Origin: Siphonodentalium dalli
Lineage: Eukaryota; Mollusca; Scaphopoda; Gadilida; Siphonodentaliidae
DNA: 64,000 nucleotides
Direction: 5' to 3'
Assembly (NCBI GenBank): GCA_032622095.1
Contig: CP136062.1
Coordinates: 38,940,918-39,004,917 of the forward strand
The position numbers and the translations under genes are program-made. Positions within the stretch are counted from its first letter, which is position 1. Every line of letters begins with the position of its first letter. This document shows positions 20,378 through 32,650 of the stretch, in pieces. Under the pieces are notes generated by a model. That model was not told where the DNA came from, did not search any database, and worked only from the letters and a program-made list of their open reading frames with translations.

Positions 20378-23300
20378 TATAGTCCAGGAGATAATGGTCA
20401 ACATATGCACCCCCAGGAATCAACTTCACCCCTCTAATTGCTTTCTTAATGTCTCCTCTAATTTTGTTCACTTGTTAACAAGAAAAAAAAGTGGCCGCAG
20501 AGACTCCAGACAAGATGGCGTCCATCATGGCGGCCATTTATTTTATATGCACCAGGTCTCTTTGATCGCCGTCATAGTAAAGATGATATCACATGCGGTC
20601 TTGCTTTTCGCTCGATTCGTTATGGCAACATAAAACCCTTACAAATTAGCCAAAAATCCGACACCAGAATCCAATATGGCGGTCAAGATGGCCACCGAAA
20701 TGTGAAAATATGCTATTTTTCTGACATTTCATCACTTTGTGTTTGTCTCTGTGGGAAAATATTAGCATCTTGGCGTGATGTTATACATTTATCGTATAGA
20801 AGAGTCATTGGCGAACAAATTGGGACCATAATATACATTCATTGTGGGATATTTTTGTCCGATATCACGTTTTCCCAAATACCGGTATAATAGGTCAAAG
20901 CCGAATCGACGTTAATAAAGCGATGTGATGTATCGAATCAATGCATGTTACTGCTATCATAACAACACCCATACATATATATGTGCAGGAGATACTCGAG
21001 CTAGGATTCCTCTTATACCTGAGTTGAGGAATATTCACCCAAATCCAAGATGGCGGCCAAAATGGCCACCAGAAATAGAAAAATGCCGAAAATCACTGAT
21101 TTTAACATCAGTGAGCATTATTGCCATGACAACTCCACACCTGCTTAGTATTATGAGTTGGGAACATTTAGGCGAAGAACTGTCCTTGTACCATATCCAA
21201 ATAAAAGTCCCCCAAATTCAAAATGGCGCCCACAATGGCGGACAGATTTTGAAAAATCACCGAAATTCCCTCATATTCACATTATTGGGCATTATTGTCG
21301 AGACAACTCCACCCATGCTTACAGTTGAATTGGAATACAGATGTGAAGTAATTACCTTACATCTCATGCAAGAAATGGTCTTCCAAATCGAAGATAGTGT
21401 CCAAAATGGCGACCGAAATTTGAAAAGACGTCTACATTTCTTTACTTTCTTACGATGGGCGTTATTGTTTCGCGATTTCTACCCACCATTACATGTTGAT
21501 ATGGAATATTGATATTAAGTATTCATTAGGGTTTGGCAATTGATACTCACAGTCAAGATGGCGGCCAAACTGGTGGCCAGAAATAGAAAAGAAGTCGATA
21601 TTATCACATTCTAATTTCAACTTTTTGTCATAATACCGATCTGTATAGACGAAACGGTACATAATATAAGCCATCTATTAGTTCCAATATAAGTCGTGGC
21701 CTTTTGTAAGGATGAAAACCCACAATCGCGATGTGATATTTCAAAATCCTTTCTTGACTATAAAGGGCCCATACTGGTCGTAACCGTATATAGGTGCGCC
21801 GAATAGTCAAATTATGACTTCCAAGAATCAAAACAACAGTACCTGAGCTTATTCTGATTTGCCACATTCAGCATTATCTGGACCAATTTCCGTCTCTTCG
21901 TCAGATTAATCTATCTCGCTCACAACAACACAGTTTTCTACACTTCCTCGTAGAAGGGTCCAACTAATCGGAATGTTTCAAACAATATATATGCCGGTGT
22001 CCAGCTCACGTGTTTGTTTCGAAAGCTTTGAATTATTATCCTTATTCTTGGCGAGCTTCATTCGTGGTATAGCTTATGGTATAATTCATATGCTACATAT
22101 GGGGTATGGGCGTCATATTGTGCGATAAACTAGACAGGTATTCGGTCGATGCATATACTAGCTTTCAGAAGGACATATCTATCTGCGTATTTTCAGCTTT
22201 GGTGAGCTAATGGGGATAACACCATGTATACCTGGTGATCTTCGCAAACAGCCACTTCTCAACATATGGTCTATCAATTCACATACTCATCTAATGCACT
22301 GACGTACCCGGACTACTTCTGTATATGGCTTCGAATGTTGAAAGCCTGATATTTGACGGATGCCTTTCTGCTAAGGCACAGGAGACCATAATACATAATA
22401 TGCCCACACTTCTTGAACATGATCATAAAGAACAATCTTGTTGGCGTCCAGCAATCGTCTCACCGAACAGATCCAAGCCGATGATAACAATAAACACGGT
22501 GCTAGTTTGCGGGAATGTGTCATGATAGTGGACATGAAATTGGACCATGACTGCACCGCCCCTTATTTTGGTATGTTTTAGATTCAGACAGGATCTCATG
22601 TGTGGCTTTGCTTTCCTTATATGCTAAGATTGTATGTTCCCATCCGTTTGGAAGCCGTTCTTAATGAACTGGACCGGGCGTGTACCATTTGCTACTACTG
22701 TATAAGCCCCACCCAGACTGGGTGTAGTCTTAAAGGCGATGCGTTTGATAGTTGGCTGATATGTCACACTCACGCTGGGTGGTGGTCGGTATGTTTCAAG
22801 AAAGTACAAATGCCATCAACATAAGGGTTAAATGTTCAACGCGAAGAACATCCAGAGGAGTGTTACGTTGATGAGCTCTGGCATTCAGTGCCACATACGT
22901 TGGGCACACCAATCATACTGACACTAACCCTGCGAGAGGATAACACAAAACGCATACCTTCGTGGCATAAAGACATTATCCTTTAGTCGATCCGACTGTT
23001 TTGGGCGGGTAGCATAGTATTATCCAGACAAAACTGTTCGTCTGGTCAAGTTGAATCAGAACGGCTTCGAAACGGATGTGGAAATACAATCTTACCACAC
23101 AAAAAAAAGGCACACATTACATTCTATATCTTAACCATGCACCAGGTATAGGGGTGGTGTATATCGTTGCCCATTTCATTCCCACTATCATGGCGCATGT
23201 CCACAAACTAGCACCGCGAGTATTGTTATTGTCTGCTGTGATATATTTGACGAGACAACTGCTGGACGTCACACAGTTTGCTTCGGATCATGGTCAAGAA

Positions 23301-25262
23301 GTGTGGGTAGTCGGTACATTATGATCTTCTCATTAGCAGATATACATCTGTCGAAGGGAATTCGACAGCTAGCAACCTTCGAAACACTGTCAACGTTGTC
23401 CACTGAGTTTGAGTTAGCTGAGTTTGTGAGTTGACGAACCATCTATTGAGAAGTGACTAGCTACCTGGTTCGCCAGTTGTACATGGCGTTATCACATGGG
23501 GTATGAGACACGTACATAGAGATGACCTTCTGTAAGCTTGTATACTCATCGACCATATACCTTCCTAGTTCAAGATGACGCACAAATCCCATATTTAGAA
23601 AATATTTAAAATCGTAAGCTAGACACCGGAAAATGAGCTGTTTGAAACGTTATGATTAGAGGGACCCATCTCCCACGAAGTGGTGAATACTTTGTCGGTG
23701 TGAGCGAACTAGATTTATCAGACAAAGAAATGGAAGCTGGTCCAGATAATTATGGACGTGACGTGGCAAATCAGAATCTGGTATCAGGTAATTGTTCTGA
23801 TATGACTATTCGGCGCACCTACGGTTACGGCCATTATCGGCGCTGAGTGGAAAATGGATTTCGAAATGCCACATCGCGATATTAATTGTGGGTTTTCATC
23901 TTTCCAGAAGGATACGAGCTATGTCGTGCGTTTTGATACGTTTAAGTTGAACTAATAGATGGTTTATGTACAGTTTCGTCCTTACATACCGATATTATGA
24001 CAAAAAGTTGAAATTAGCATTTGATAATATCGACTTCTTTTCAATTTCTGGCCGCCAGTTTGGCCACCATCTTGACTGTGAGTATCAATTTCCAAACCCT
24101 AATGAATACTTCATATCAATATTCCACATCAACATGTAATGGTGGGTAGATATCGCGAAACAATAATGCCCATCGTAAGAAAGTAAAGGAATGCAGGCGT
24201 GTTTTCAAATTTCGGTCGCCATTTTGGCAGCCATCTTCGATTTGGAAAACCATTTCTTACATGAGATGTAAGGTAATTACTTCACCTCAGTGTTTACAAC
24301 TCAACTGTAAGCATGGGCGGAGTTGTCTCTACAATAATGCCCAATGGTATGAATATGAGGGAATTTCGGTGATTTTTCAAAATATGTCCGCCATTGTGGG
24401 CGCCATTTTGGATTTGGGGGACTTTTATTTGGATATGGTACAAGGTAAGTTTTTCGCCTAAGTGTTCCCAACTCACAATAGTAAGTAGGTGTGGATTTAT
24501 CATGACAATAATGCTCACTGGTGTTAAAATCAGCGATTTTCGGCGATTTTTTAATTCTGGTGGCCATTTTGGCCGCCATCTTGGATTAGGGTGAATATTT
24601 CTCAACTCAGGTATAAGAGGGATCCTAGTTCGACTATCTCCTGTACATATATATGCATGGGTGTTGTTATGATAGCAATAACATTCATTGATTCGAAACA
24701 TTACATCACGTTATTAGCGTTGATTCGGCTTTGACCTATTATACCGGCATTTGGGAAAACGTGATAACGGACAAACATATCCCACAATGAATGTATATTA
24801 TGGTCCCCATGTCTTCATCAATGACTCTTCTATACGATAAATGTATAACATCATGCCAAAATGCCAATATTTTCCCACAGAGACAAACGAAAGGGGGTGA
24901 AATGTCAGAAAAATAGCATATTTTTACATTTCGGCGGCCATCTTGGCCGCCATATTGGATTCTGGTGTCGGATTTTTGGCTAATTTGTAAGGGTTTTATA
25001 TTAGCATAACGAATCGAGCGGAAAACAAGACCGCATGTGATATCATCTTTACTATAACGGCGATCAAAGAGACCTGATGCATATAAAAAAAATGGCCGCC
25101 ATGATGGACGCCATCTTGTCTGGGGTCTCTGCGGCCACTTTTTGTTCTCGTTAACAAGTGAAAAAAAATTAGAGGAGACATTAAGAAAGAAAATTAGAGG
25201 GGTGAAGTTGAGTCCTGGTGGGGGGGGGGTGCAGAGGTTGACCAATATCTCCTGGACTATTA
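20378..25262. mobile_element. 4.9-kb inverted-repeat (Foldback-type) element
   Basis: The left terminus (TATAGTCCAGGAGATAATGG) and right terminus (inverse, ending CCTGGACTAT at 25260) begin two arms that align inverted nearly to a centre near 22.84 kb. Examples: 20390 pairs with about 25250, 21640 with about 23990, 22500 with about 23190, 22655 with about 23065. Outer arms match closely; the central ~1.5 kb is much more diverged. Each outer arm contains ~170-bp degenerate internal repeats marked by AAGATGGCGGCC. Long arms with internal repeats fit Foldback elements. No transposase frame was found. A terminal target duplication is not evident. Confidence 0.8.
20925..21512 (+). other. 195-codon open frame made of ~57-residue repeats in the left arm
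   Basis: The frame starts MMYRINACYCYHNNTHTYIC and holds recurring blocks such as PNPRWRPKWPPE, QIQNGAHNGG and ENTPP-like stretches at about 57-residue spacing. A matching frame is open in the right arm on the minus strand (24294-24701, starting MFRINECYCYHNNTHAYICT). The ~170-bp DNA repeat is near a multiple of three, which alone could keep the frame open. No known domain. Probably not a protein gene. Confidence 0.2.
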
Positions 25263-25299
25263 GGCATAATATGAATTGTAAAACTCAAAATGTGGTTTA

Positions 25300-25722
25300 T
25301 TGTTTGTCATAGGACATTAGCAGTCATTTGAGTCAACATGCAATACTTGGGAGATATGTAATGAATATAGAACCGCATGAGTGTCTGGATTTTGGCGTAA
25401 TTATCGCACTCGATCTGTTAGCGGAGCGATACCTCTCGTGCGGTTCTCTATATATACCTCACGAACAGAACGAGTGTGCGCCCTTTGCAAGTCAGAACTC
25501 GGAGATGAATTCCACCTTATCCAGAAATGTGACTTTCTATATGACCTCAGAATTTAATTTATCAAGCCGTATTACTTAAGAAGACCAAATTTTCTTAAAC
25601 TACATCAGCTTTTTACCTCCCACAATAATCACACGATCAGAAACCATTCACTATTTACAAAGAAAGCCATAGAAATTGTTTTGCGCTCCCGGGGCTATGA
25701 TGAACGCCCCACGATATATACA
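25300..25722 (+). pseudogene. LINE ORF2 C-terminal fragment (zinc knuckle)
   Basis: In one plus-strand frame the sequence reads RTERVCALCKSELGDEFHLI followed by QKC. This matches the Cys-Cys-His-Cys C-terminal knuckle of jockey/CR1/L2-type non-LTR retrotransposons. A stop interrupts shortly after (Y-D-L-R-I-stop). Beyond it the frame resumes with a LINE-like tail (KKAIEIVLRSRGYDERP) before a stop near 25740. Everything upstream of about 25300 is missing, as expected of 5'-truncated copies. It lies next to the right end of the Foldback element. Confidence 0.65.
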
Positions 25723-26859
25723 TATATATGAAAAAACTAAAATAGTCGTGTTAAAAGAGAATTGACTCATATATATACAACACGCCGACCCACTTACTTT
25801 AAACACCACATTTGTTAGCTACCCTCAATCAAGATACCATGCACACGTAGTATAATAATAACTTCAACATTTATTGTGTGTCTTGTCTATGTATATGATT
25901 ATGTCACCTCACATACATATACCCATTTGTGGTATGTATTATGTACGCTGTTCATAATTCAATCGCCTGTGATAGATGTCAAATGCGACGAAAGGCGTAA
26001 TAAAATATGAATCTGAATTTTCTAATTCGGCGGAGCATGCAAGATGCTGGTGGATGTATATCGGCTTGTGACCCCATTCATTGCATGGGTCAGATATTAC
26101 ACACGCTATATGCACCTTGCCGTCTGAGCCACCCTTACTATTTTGCATCGACATCACTGAGTATACACCTTATTGTAGTGGATGATGTCTGGCATACACG
26201 ATGCACCTTACCACTGTTACCAACTGATATACCGGGACCTCCTGTCAATTGAGCAGCGCGATGCAGTGGTGGAGTACATCCGCTTGTGAACCCCGCCCAG
26301 CATGGCTGCTTTGAATGTGTACCTAATGTGCGTCGGTGACAAATATGACACCCGGTGTTAGCGGCGACCGGCCTTACAAATGTTATCGATCGGTGCGGTC
26401 AGTCGTTAATTAAACCAATTCAGTGATATCGACTATGCAATAATGACGAAAATGAGATTGCAAAACGCTGTCAGACGTGACTGATTTATCGCTTTGAACA
26501 ACGTAACGACGTCCACCTTGACTGAAGTGGTGCCATTTGTATTATGATGACATTTATACCGCAAAATGACGCTTCCATTGTTTTCTGATTTGCTAAATGC
26601 TTGAGGTGTGTACATAGTCCTACCTTTATTTGAATAGAGCATTGTATATACATGTACATATATTTCGTCGCGTGGTCTGAGTGTTATGTATTATGGGTAT
26701 ATGTATATGAAATATATGATATGCCGTACAAGCCTCCAGAATTGATACTTTTAATAAGATTTTAACACCTTTATAGACTTGTGAAATTTTATTCCACGAG
26801 CTTCCGACCCTCCTATATGTGTCTTTAACTATTGTGATCTGGTATTATCACCTTGGTCA
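25723..26859. other. Low-repeat stretch, nothing recognised
   Basis: No element termini, arrays or recognisable domains seen. Frames at 26007-26252 (+) and 26433-26642 (-) are short and unmatched. Confidence 0.4.
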
Positions 26860-27360
26860 AGTGGTCATGCTAATATGCTATGATGCTGGTGGTCCGGGTC
26901 TACTGAATTGCTCTGATGCTGGTAGGGCAAACTGGTGCCGTTACGAACAAGTACCGTTATTGTTTATAATGTTGTAAAGTTCGCGGTGTTTGGCGTCCGA
27001 GCGATTTGAGAAAATAACCAGTGTGTCTATGAAACATTCAAGAATATATATATTTTTGAAAAATATCATAATGCCTGCGCTGGTGTTTCTAAAACGACGT
27101 GAATAACCATCTTGATTATAGTCGATTTCAACAACTAATACAACCAGTATTAAAAATATTTCGCAATAAATATGTTTTTGAATGTTTGATACGCATAATG
27201 GCTTTTTATGGATATGTTCAGATTAACGGAATACCACGAAAAAAGACAAATTAAAAACAGTTAACGGTACTTTTTGTTAACAGCATCAGTTTGCCTAACA
27301 GCATTATATAAATTCAGCAGGACCCAACCGCATCATATAGCACATTATTACCACTTTAGA
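26860..27360. repeat. Dispersed repeat (GCAGGACC / GATGCTGGTGG family), intact copy
   Basis: It contains GATGCTGGTGGTCCGGGTCT, ACAAGTACCGTTATT, TGTTTGATACGCATAATGGC and ends with ATTCAGCAGGACCCAACCGC. It supplies the uninterrupted version of the copy split at 12916-13353; the empty target reads CAGATTAACGG near 27222. Confidence 0.65.
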
Positions 27361-27423
27361 GGGCGTTCTCTAGTAGATTAACAGTATTTTACCCGAACGG
27401 TAAAAAGCCATAACGCCCGGCAT

Positions 27424-27472
27424 CAAACCGGATGCGGGCCGTTAACGATATTAACGGCCCGCATCCGGTTTG
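27424..27472. repeat. Perfect 22-bp-arm palindrome
   Basis: CAAACCGGATGCGGGCCGTT with AA, a 5-bp loop CGATA, then the exact inverse. It shares GGCCGTTAA with the larger palindrome at 27867-28042. Confidence 0.9.
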
Positions 27473-27866
27473 CGATTTGCTAGAAATCCAATCGAACGCA
27501 ACCTTATTTCGGATTTCGGAATTTCTGTTAAAACAAGTTTATAGTATATTATTACGAATAAAACTGAAATTTTACTGTAGTAGATGTAAATGATGTAATA
27601 ACAGACCAACAACAAGTAAGTGTTACCTAACAAGTGGAATAAATTAGATTTCTGACTGAATTTTCGTTAGATATGTCCCTATTTTCGTGGTAAATAATAT
27701 AATTAGTCACGTGACAATTTGTTTGACAACGAACAGACGACACATGGTTTGAATTGTGATCGTTTTGAAAAAAAGAGTTATTACATGTATTTCATTTGAC
27801 ATATTGTTGCCTACTCACTCATCTATGTTCTAGTTGGGTTTCATTTCAGAAAGTGGTAATAATAGT

Positions 27867-28042
27867 AATAACTTGAATTTGTCGGGCGTTGTGGTTTATT
27901 AACGGCCCTCCAGAAATGATTAACAGCCCTCGGGCCATTAAAGGCCCTCGACTTCGTCTCGGGCCTTTAATGAACCCTCGGGCTGTTAATCATTTCTGGA
28001 GGGCCGTTAATAAACCATAACGCCCTCCAAAATCAAGTTATT
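27867..28042. mobile_element. 176-bp near-perfect palindrome
   Basis: Arms from AATAACTTGAATTTGTCGGG to the inverse at 28042, through TGGTTTATTAACGGCCCTCC and AGAAATGATTAACAGCCCTC, turning at GACTTCGTC. The almost perfect arms suggest a recent fold-back MITE or a young palindromic duplication. Confidence 0.85.
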
Positions 28043-28457
28043 GGTATATTAGCAGGACCACTTGTCCAGCTAGGGGTGGTTATGGGGACTCGGTGTGATC
28101 TTGTATTATGGGGAATCAGTGACGTGACTACCTGGTCTCCATTGGGGGATGTCCACCTTAAAATAACCGACTGCACACACCCCCATTGAATATCAGACCA
28201 AATGCTCAAGACCAGGAAATTTCATTCGCACCGCGTTGGATTGGAATTTTCCAACTGATATCTCAGCCTCAGGTTTTCCAACTAGTGGCAATGTCCAACC
28301 TGAAACTCCACTTAGAAATATCCCGTCATTATATAGGATAACTATAAATAATGACTACGTGTATATAAGAACAGTTTATACATTGTATATTTATCTATAT
28401 TTACATACACCTGACATCTCTTCCGTTTTCCCCATAGCGTTACGGTAGACACGCCCC

Positions 28458-28543
28458 CTTATCCAATGCGTTCATAAACCTATGAACGTAACGCGACGTC
28501 ACTTTAAATGTCTTTCATAGGCTTATGAACACATTGGTCCCGG
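28458..28543. repeat. Short inverted repeat around CCTATGAACG
   Basis: CCAATGCGTTCATAAACCTA near 28464 pairs imperfectly with CATAGGCTTATGAACACATT near 28516, around a ~40-bp spacer that includes GCGACGTCAC. Confidence 0.6.
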
Positions 28544-28755
28544 AAATCACCGGGGATTGTCGGACATTACCGACTGCTTGAGTATCTAGTCAGCCAATAC
28601 GCCAAGGATTTGATAGCAAACAATATGTAATCGAGTTTCACGATTGAATGGCTAGCGGCATCTAATCGCGAGCACAGGTGGCACGAGATGTTCGATTGAC
28701 TATCAGAATGTTGGTTATCATATAATACCATATCCCATAATATGTAAAATATAGC

Positions 28756-28890
28756 GAATCATCGAAATATGAAATACAACGAAAAAGCGCAATATGAAAA
28801 TACAGCGAAATAGCACGAAAAATCGAAATAGGAAAATACAGCGAAATAGCGAAATTGGGCGAAATATAGAGCGAAATATAGAAATAGGAA
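28756..28890. repeat. Degenerate short tandem array (GAAATAGCGAAATA)
   Basis: Irregular repeats of CGAAATAG/CGAAATATG and AAAATACAGCG. The following segment (28891-28976; GGAGATATTTGAAAAAGTGT) is an inverted match to 1505-1600. Confidence 0.75.
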
Positions 28891-29002
28891 ATTATTTTTA
28901 TAAACGATAGAACGGAGATATTTGAAAAAGTGTTTTTGACGAAATAACGGACATATTTGGAGAAGTGTTTTAAAGAGCCTAAGTATATAAATATTAATAA
29001 TA

Positions 29003-29141
29003 AACGGCGGATTCAACGTGGTCATGGGTTTTGACTGCGATAAAAAAATCAGCAAACTCCGTATGAACCCCTTTGGGGTTCATGCAGTTTGCTGAATTTT
29101 TCTCGCGGTCAAAATCCCATGACCACATTGAAACCGCCGTT
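29003..29141. mobile_element. 139-bp palindrome
   Basis: Arms from AACGGCGGATTCAACGTGGT to its inverse; the centre is GAACCCCTTTGGGGTTC. The left half lies at the start of a sequence with unrelated flanks, so it is probably a fold-back MITE. Confidence 0.85.
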
Positions 29142-29853
29142 CATTTCTTATATGATCATCATAGTTGTAATGTGTACAGAGGTTTATATGTTTGCACATT
29201 TAACACTACGAGCGCCTTACTCCTTTTAATGGAAAATTTCGTTGATAAATTGTCGCAGTCTAGATATATCACCTGGGGGTCATGTCTTTATTCCGAAGGT
29301 TCTCTATTCCGATCGTATCGCGAGAGGGTCCTTTATTACGAATGGCGGATTTAATATATTATAGGAGCGTTGATAAGAATTATTCAGATGATTTCCCATA
29401 TAACATCGCGACTAACTTTCACATTTAATCAAATAGTACTGGCACAATGCATCGATCCAATGAAAGAAGCTGATTGTTACGGGAGACATATAATATGTAT
29501 GTTATACTTAGTAAATGGTAAACTTAGTTACATGAAAAGACTGTATGGTTAGTGTAGTTTCTCAAATACGGTATACACAATACAGAGCGCTTCTTTACTT
29601 GTTTTATATTGATATAAACACAGATTTGAGACATGATAATGAATTTATATAACATGTACATCACTACAGTGGGAGGCGGAAAAAAGTTCCGGACATGTAA
29701 GCGAGGTGGGTTGGTCATCATCAGCCCAAAAAAAAAAAAAATTCCTGCAAAGTTGATTTTTTTCTCATACCTTTTTTAATAATTATATCATCAATTTTAA
29801 CCCAAAAGTGGCAATAACTATTGTATACTGAATATATAGAGAGTAATGAATTG

Positions 29854-29984
29854 GGTTCGATGATTACGTGACATAATTCACGAGGGGAGCCGGGCCTGGT
29901 AAAACCCGAGTGAGCGGAGCGAACGAGGGTTTTACCAATAGGACCGGCTACCCGAGTGAATTATGTCACGTAATCATCGAAACC
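29854..29984. mobile_element. Palindrome with long arms, probable fold-back element
   Basis: GGTTCGATGATTACGTGACA pairs with its inverse at 29965-29984, continuing inward through TAATTCAC and GGTAAAACC. Weaker inverted similarity extends outward to about 29750 and 30090 (ATTTTAACCCAAAAGTGGCA against a TAGTTGCTAATTC-type segment), so the element may be ~340 bp. Confidence 0.75.
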
Positions 29985-30090
29985 AAATGATTATTCTGTC
30001 TATTACCCAATTTTAACCACTAAAAGTTGCTAATTCTAAAGAAAAGATGTGACAAAATAAGCCCAGATTAGCAGATTCTCCCATTTTGAA

Positions 30091-31410
30091 CCCCAACGTA
30101 CAGTTGCGCGTGCAGTTACGCGGGTGGACACATGATTTAAATAATTGTGACGTAACGATACCGATTGACCTCATTATTTTGATTTACTTTGGTGCGATTC
30201 ATTTTTAATGTTTCGGAAATTACAGGATATTTTCTGTCAAAATTGTGTTTATTCTGAACGAACAATCATGGCACTTGGAACGGGATCTTGTGAAGATTCT
30301 GATGGTGTGTGTAAATAATGTTGGTTCATACAGGAAATGTTAGGAAATCGTGCAAAAAGTAGAAAACTAAGTTTCGAAGTGACGATATTTTAATCATCGA
30401 CGTAAACAAACACTTGAAGAGTAACACGTGGAAATTCAGCTCCGAACTGGATAAATTTATTGTTCACATGGAATTTTTTATAGTTCATTTGACTTGAATA
30501 TGACATCGTCCGGATCATCGGAGTCGATAATAGGTAAGATTCTTCTTCATTTTACCGGTTTATTAACTGCTCTGCATCATCGTTGGTAGTTTCTGTTCAA
30601 CTTCAACCACGTTTGAGCCGTAGAAAGTGAAAATAGTTCCGGCGTAGGGCGGGACTGTCAAAAATCGCGTGCTCTCACCGGTGACGTAATTCACAGGTGT
30701 GACATTATCACTTTTAATTCACCAAGAAATACTAATAAATCACGGCTAATTGTGTAATAAATGTATATATCTCATATATATTCATTTAAAATGAAGACTA
30801 TTAATTCCTGATTCCAAGCATTTATGGAACGAATCCGGAATTACAAAGTATTAGAAACTGATTTCCCTGCCAATCCAGAATCAAAGAATAAATTTGTGTT
30901 CGTGAAAGTTGGAATATGATAGACAATCTTCTTGAACAACCAACACCCTAATTTTGTAGATTTTAAAAGGCGCTTATGATCTCAAAAGTTAAACCCTGAA
31001 CGGTGATTGCTAGATCAAATATAGTAAATGAATTCTACATCATATATCACAGCTGGAACTGTGTCTGAAAACCACTCAATATGCCTTCTGACCTCCCTCC
31101 TATGATATCACGCAATCTGTTTCAATGATTTCTGCTAAGCAGTGGCGCGTGGGCAAGGACGTGGTTTGAAGGTCTTTCAGAGTGGTTCCTGACTACTTTT
31201 GCCAAATTACCGTGAACCCAGGCATCCCCCAAATGAGACAAACCCAGACAAAAATAACATATTTAGATTCTGCCAATACTATTTAAAAAGAGAGATATAA
31301 CTCACTCTGGACTATATTTATAAAACAAAATTTGTTCATGTGCTTGGGATATTACATATTGAGATATGAATAAACAATATTTTAAAAAAGACATTGTATA
31401 CTGAAGTACA
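30091..31410. other. Low-repeat stretch with two possible first exons
   Basis: Mostly unremarkable. Two ATG segments end at GT: ATCATGGCACTTGGAACG (30270) runs 12 codons to a GTGTGT, and ATGACATCGTCCGGATCATC (30500) runs 11 codons to AATAG followed by GTAAGA, a good donor. No downstream exon was recognised. Confidence 0.25.
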
Positions 31411-31416
31411 TCTATA

Positions 31417-31468
<52 letters not shown>
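31411..31468. repeat. (TA)n microsatellite at the Helitron 5' end
   Basis: About 25 TA units directly after TCTATATC, forming part of the Helitron's 5' terminus. Confidence 0.9.
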
Positions 31469-31470
<2 letters not shown>

Positions 31471-31519
31471 CGAATGTCTGTCTGTCTGTGTCCTATAGAA
31501 ATCCACAGGGATAAATAAT

Positions 31520-32650
31520 CATCTCCATGATATCAGGAGTCTAATTGTGTGGTTTGAAGATGTCAAAAGTGAGACCATTCGAGTCAGGGGTCCACAGAGG
31601 GTGAGAGAGACACACATATTGATAAACAATATGTTTAGCGCCGATTTCCACCAGATTGATACATATTCTTCGTGATACGAGGAATATTATCGTGTGGTTT
31701 AAATACGCCAAATTGGTGCCGTTTGGGTGAGATATATGGGGGCCCTAAATTTGATAAGAATTTGTATACTCGACAATTTTCACCAATTATGTATATATTC
31801 ATCTCCATAATGAGTTTAGTGTCTGGCTTAATGATGTCAAAAGTGGCACCGCTTGAGTCCGAAATAGGGACGAGAGGGTCACCAAAACTGATAAAAATGT
31901 GTTTAGTGCCAATTGACATGATCAAATTCATACACCTTCTTCTCAAATGATACGAGGAATCAAATCGTGCGTGTTAAAAAGCACAGTTGGTGCTAGACAT
32001 ATAGTTATCTGTATGCGTTCTATATATAGCTTCAATCGAGATGGCACCATGTTAACATGGGTAACTTTTTACGAGGAAGATACTGGTGCGGGTTAACATT
32101 TTAAAAGTGACGCTGTTGGTGTCAGGGGAAGAAAAAGGAGAGGGGCAGCAAAACAATTATGAAATAGTTTTGTCGCCGATTTCCACCAAACTTATAAAAA
32201 ATCACATCCATGATATGGTGCCGTTCGAGTCAGTGTGCACTGGGGGGGGGGGGGGGGGGTACCAACAATTGATTAAAAAAACTAAATTTAGCACAGATCT
32301 CCACCAAATTGATATATTATTTTTCTCCATGATACGAGGAATATAACTGCGTGATTTAAAGACGACAAATTGGTGCCGTTTTGGGTGAGAGATGGGGGGG
32401 GGTAAGAACTATGATACGAATTGGTTTTGTTGCCGAATACCGCCAAACTTATATTTTATCATCTCCATGATATCATGCATGCATGTGTTTAATGGACGTG
32501 GTTTCAATATGTCAAAAGTGGCGTCGTTTAAGTCATGCATGAGGAGGGGAGTTCAACCAAAGCTGATACAAATATATTTAGCCCTGATTTTCACAAAATT
32601 CATGCACCCTCTTCTCTAATCCTACGATGAATTAACTCACATGTTGTGTC
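31520..32650. repeat. Degenerate ~135-bp internal tandem repeats of the Helitron
   Basis: CATGATACGAGGAATATNATCGTGTGG-like segments recur near 31526, 31670, 31806, 31945, 32068, 32208, 32328, 32464 and 32617, with CACCAAATTGATAC and AAAAGTGGC motifs in between. Several units also exist in the inverted copy at 43880-44457. Confidence 0.75.
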
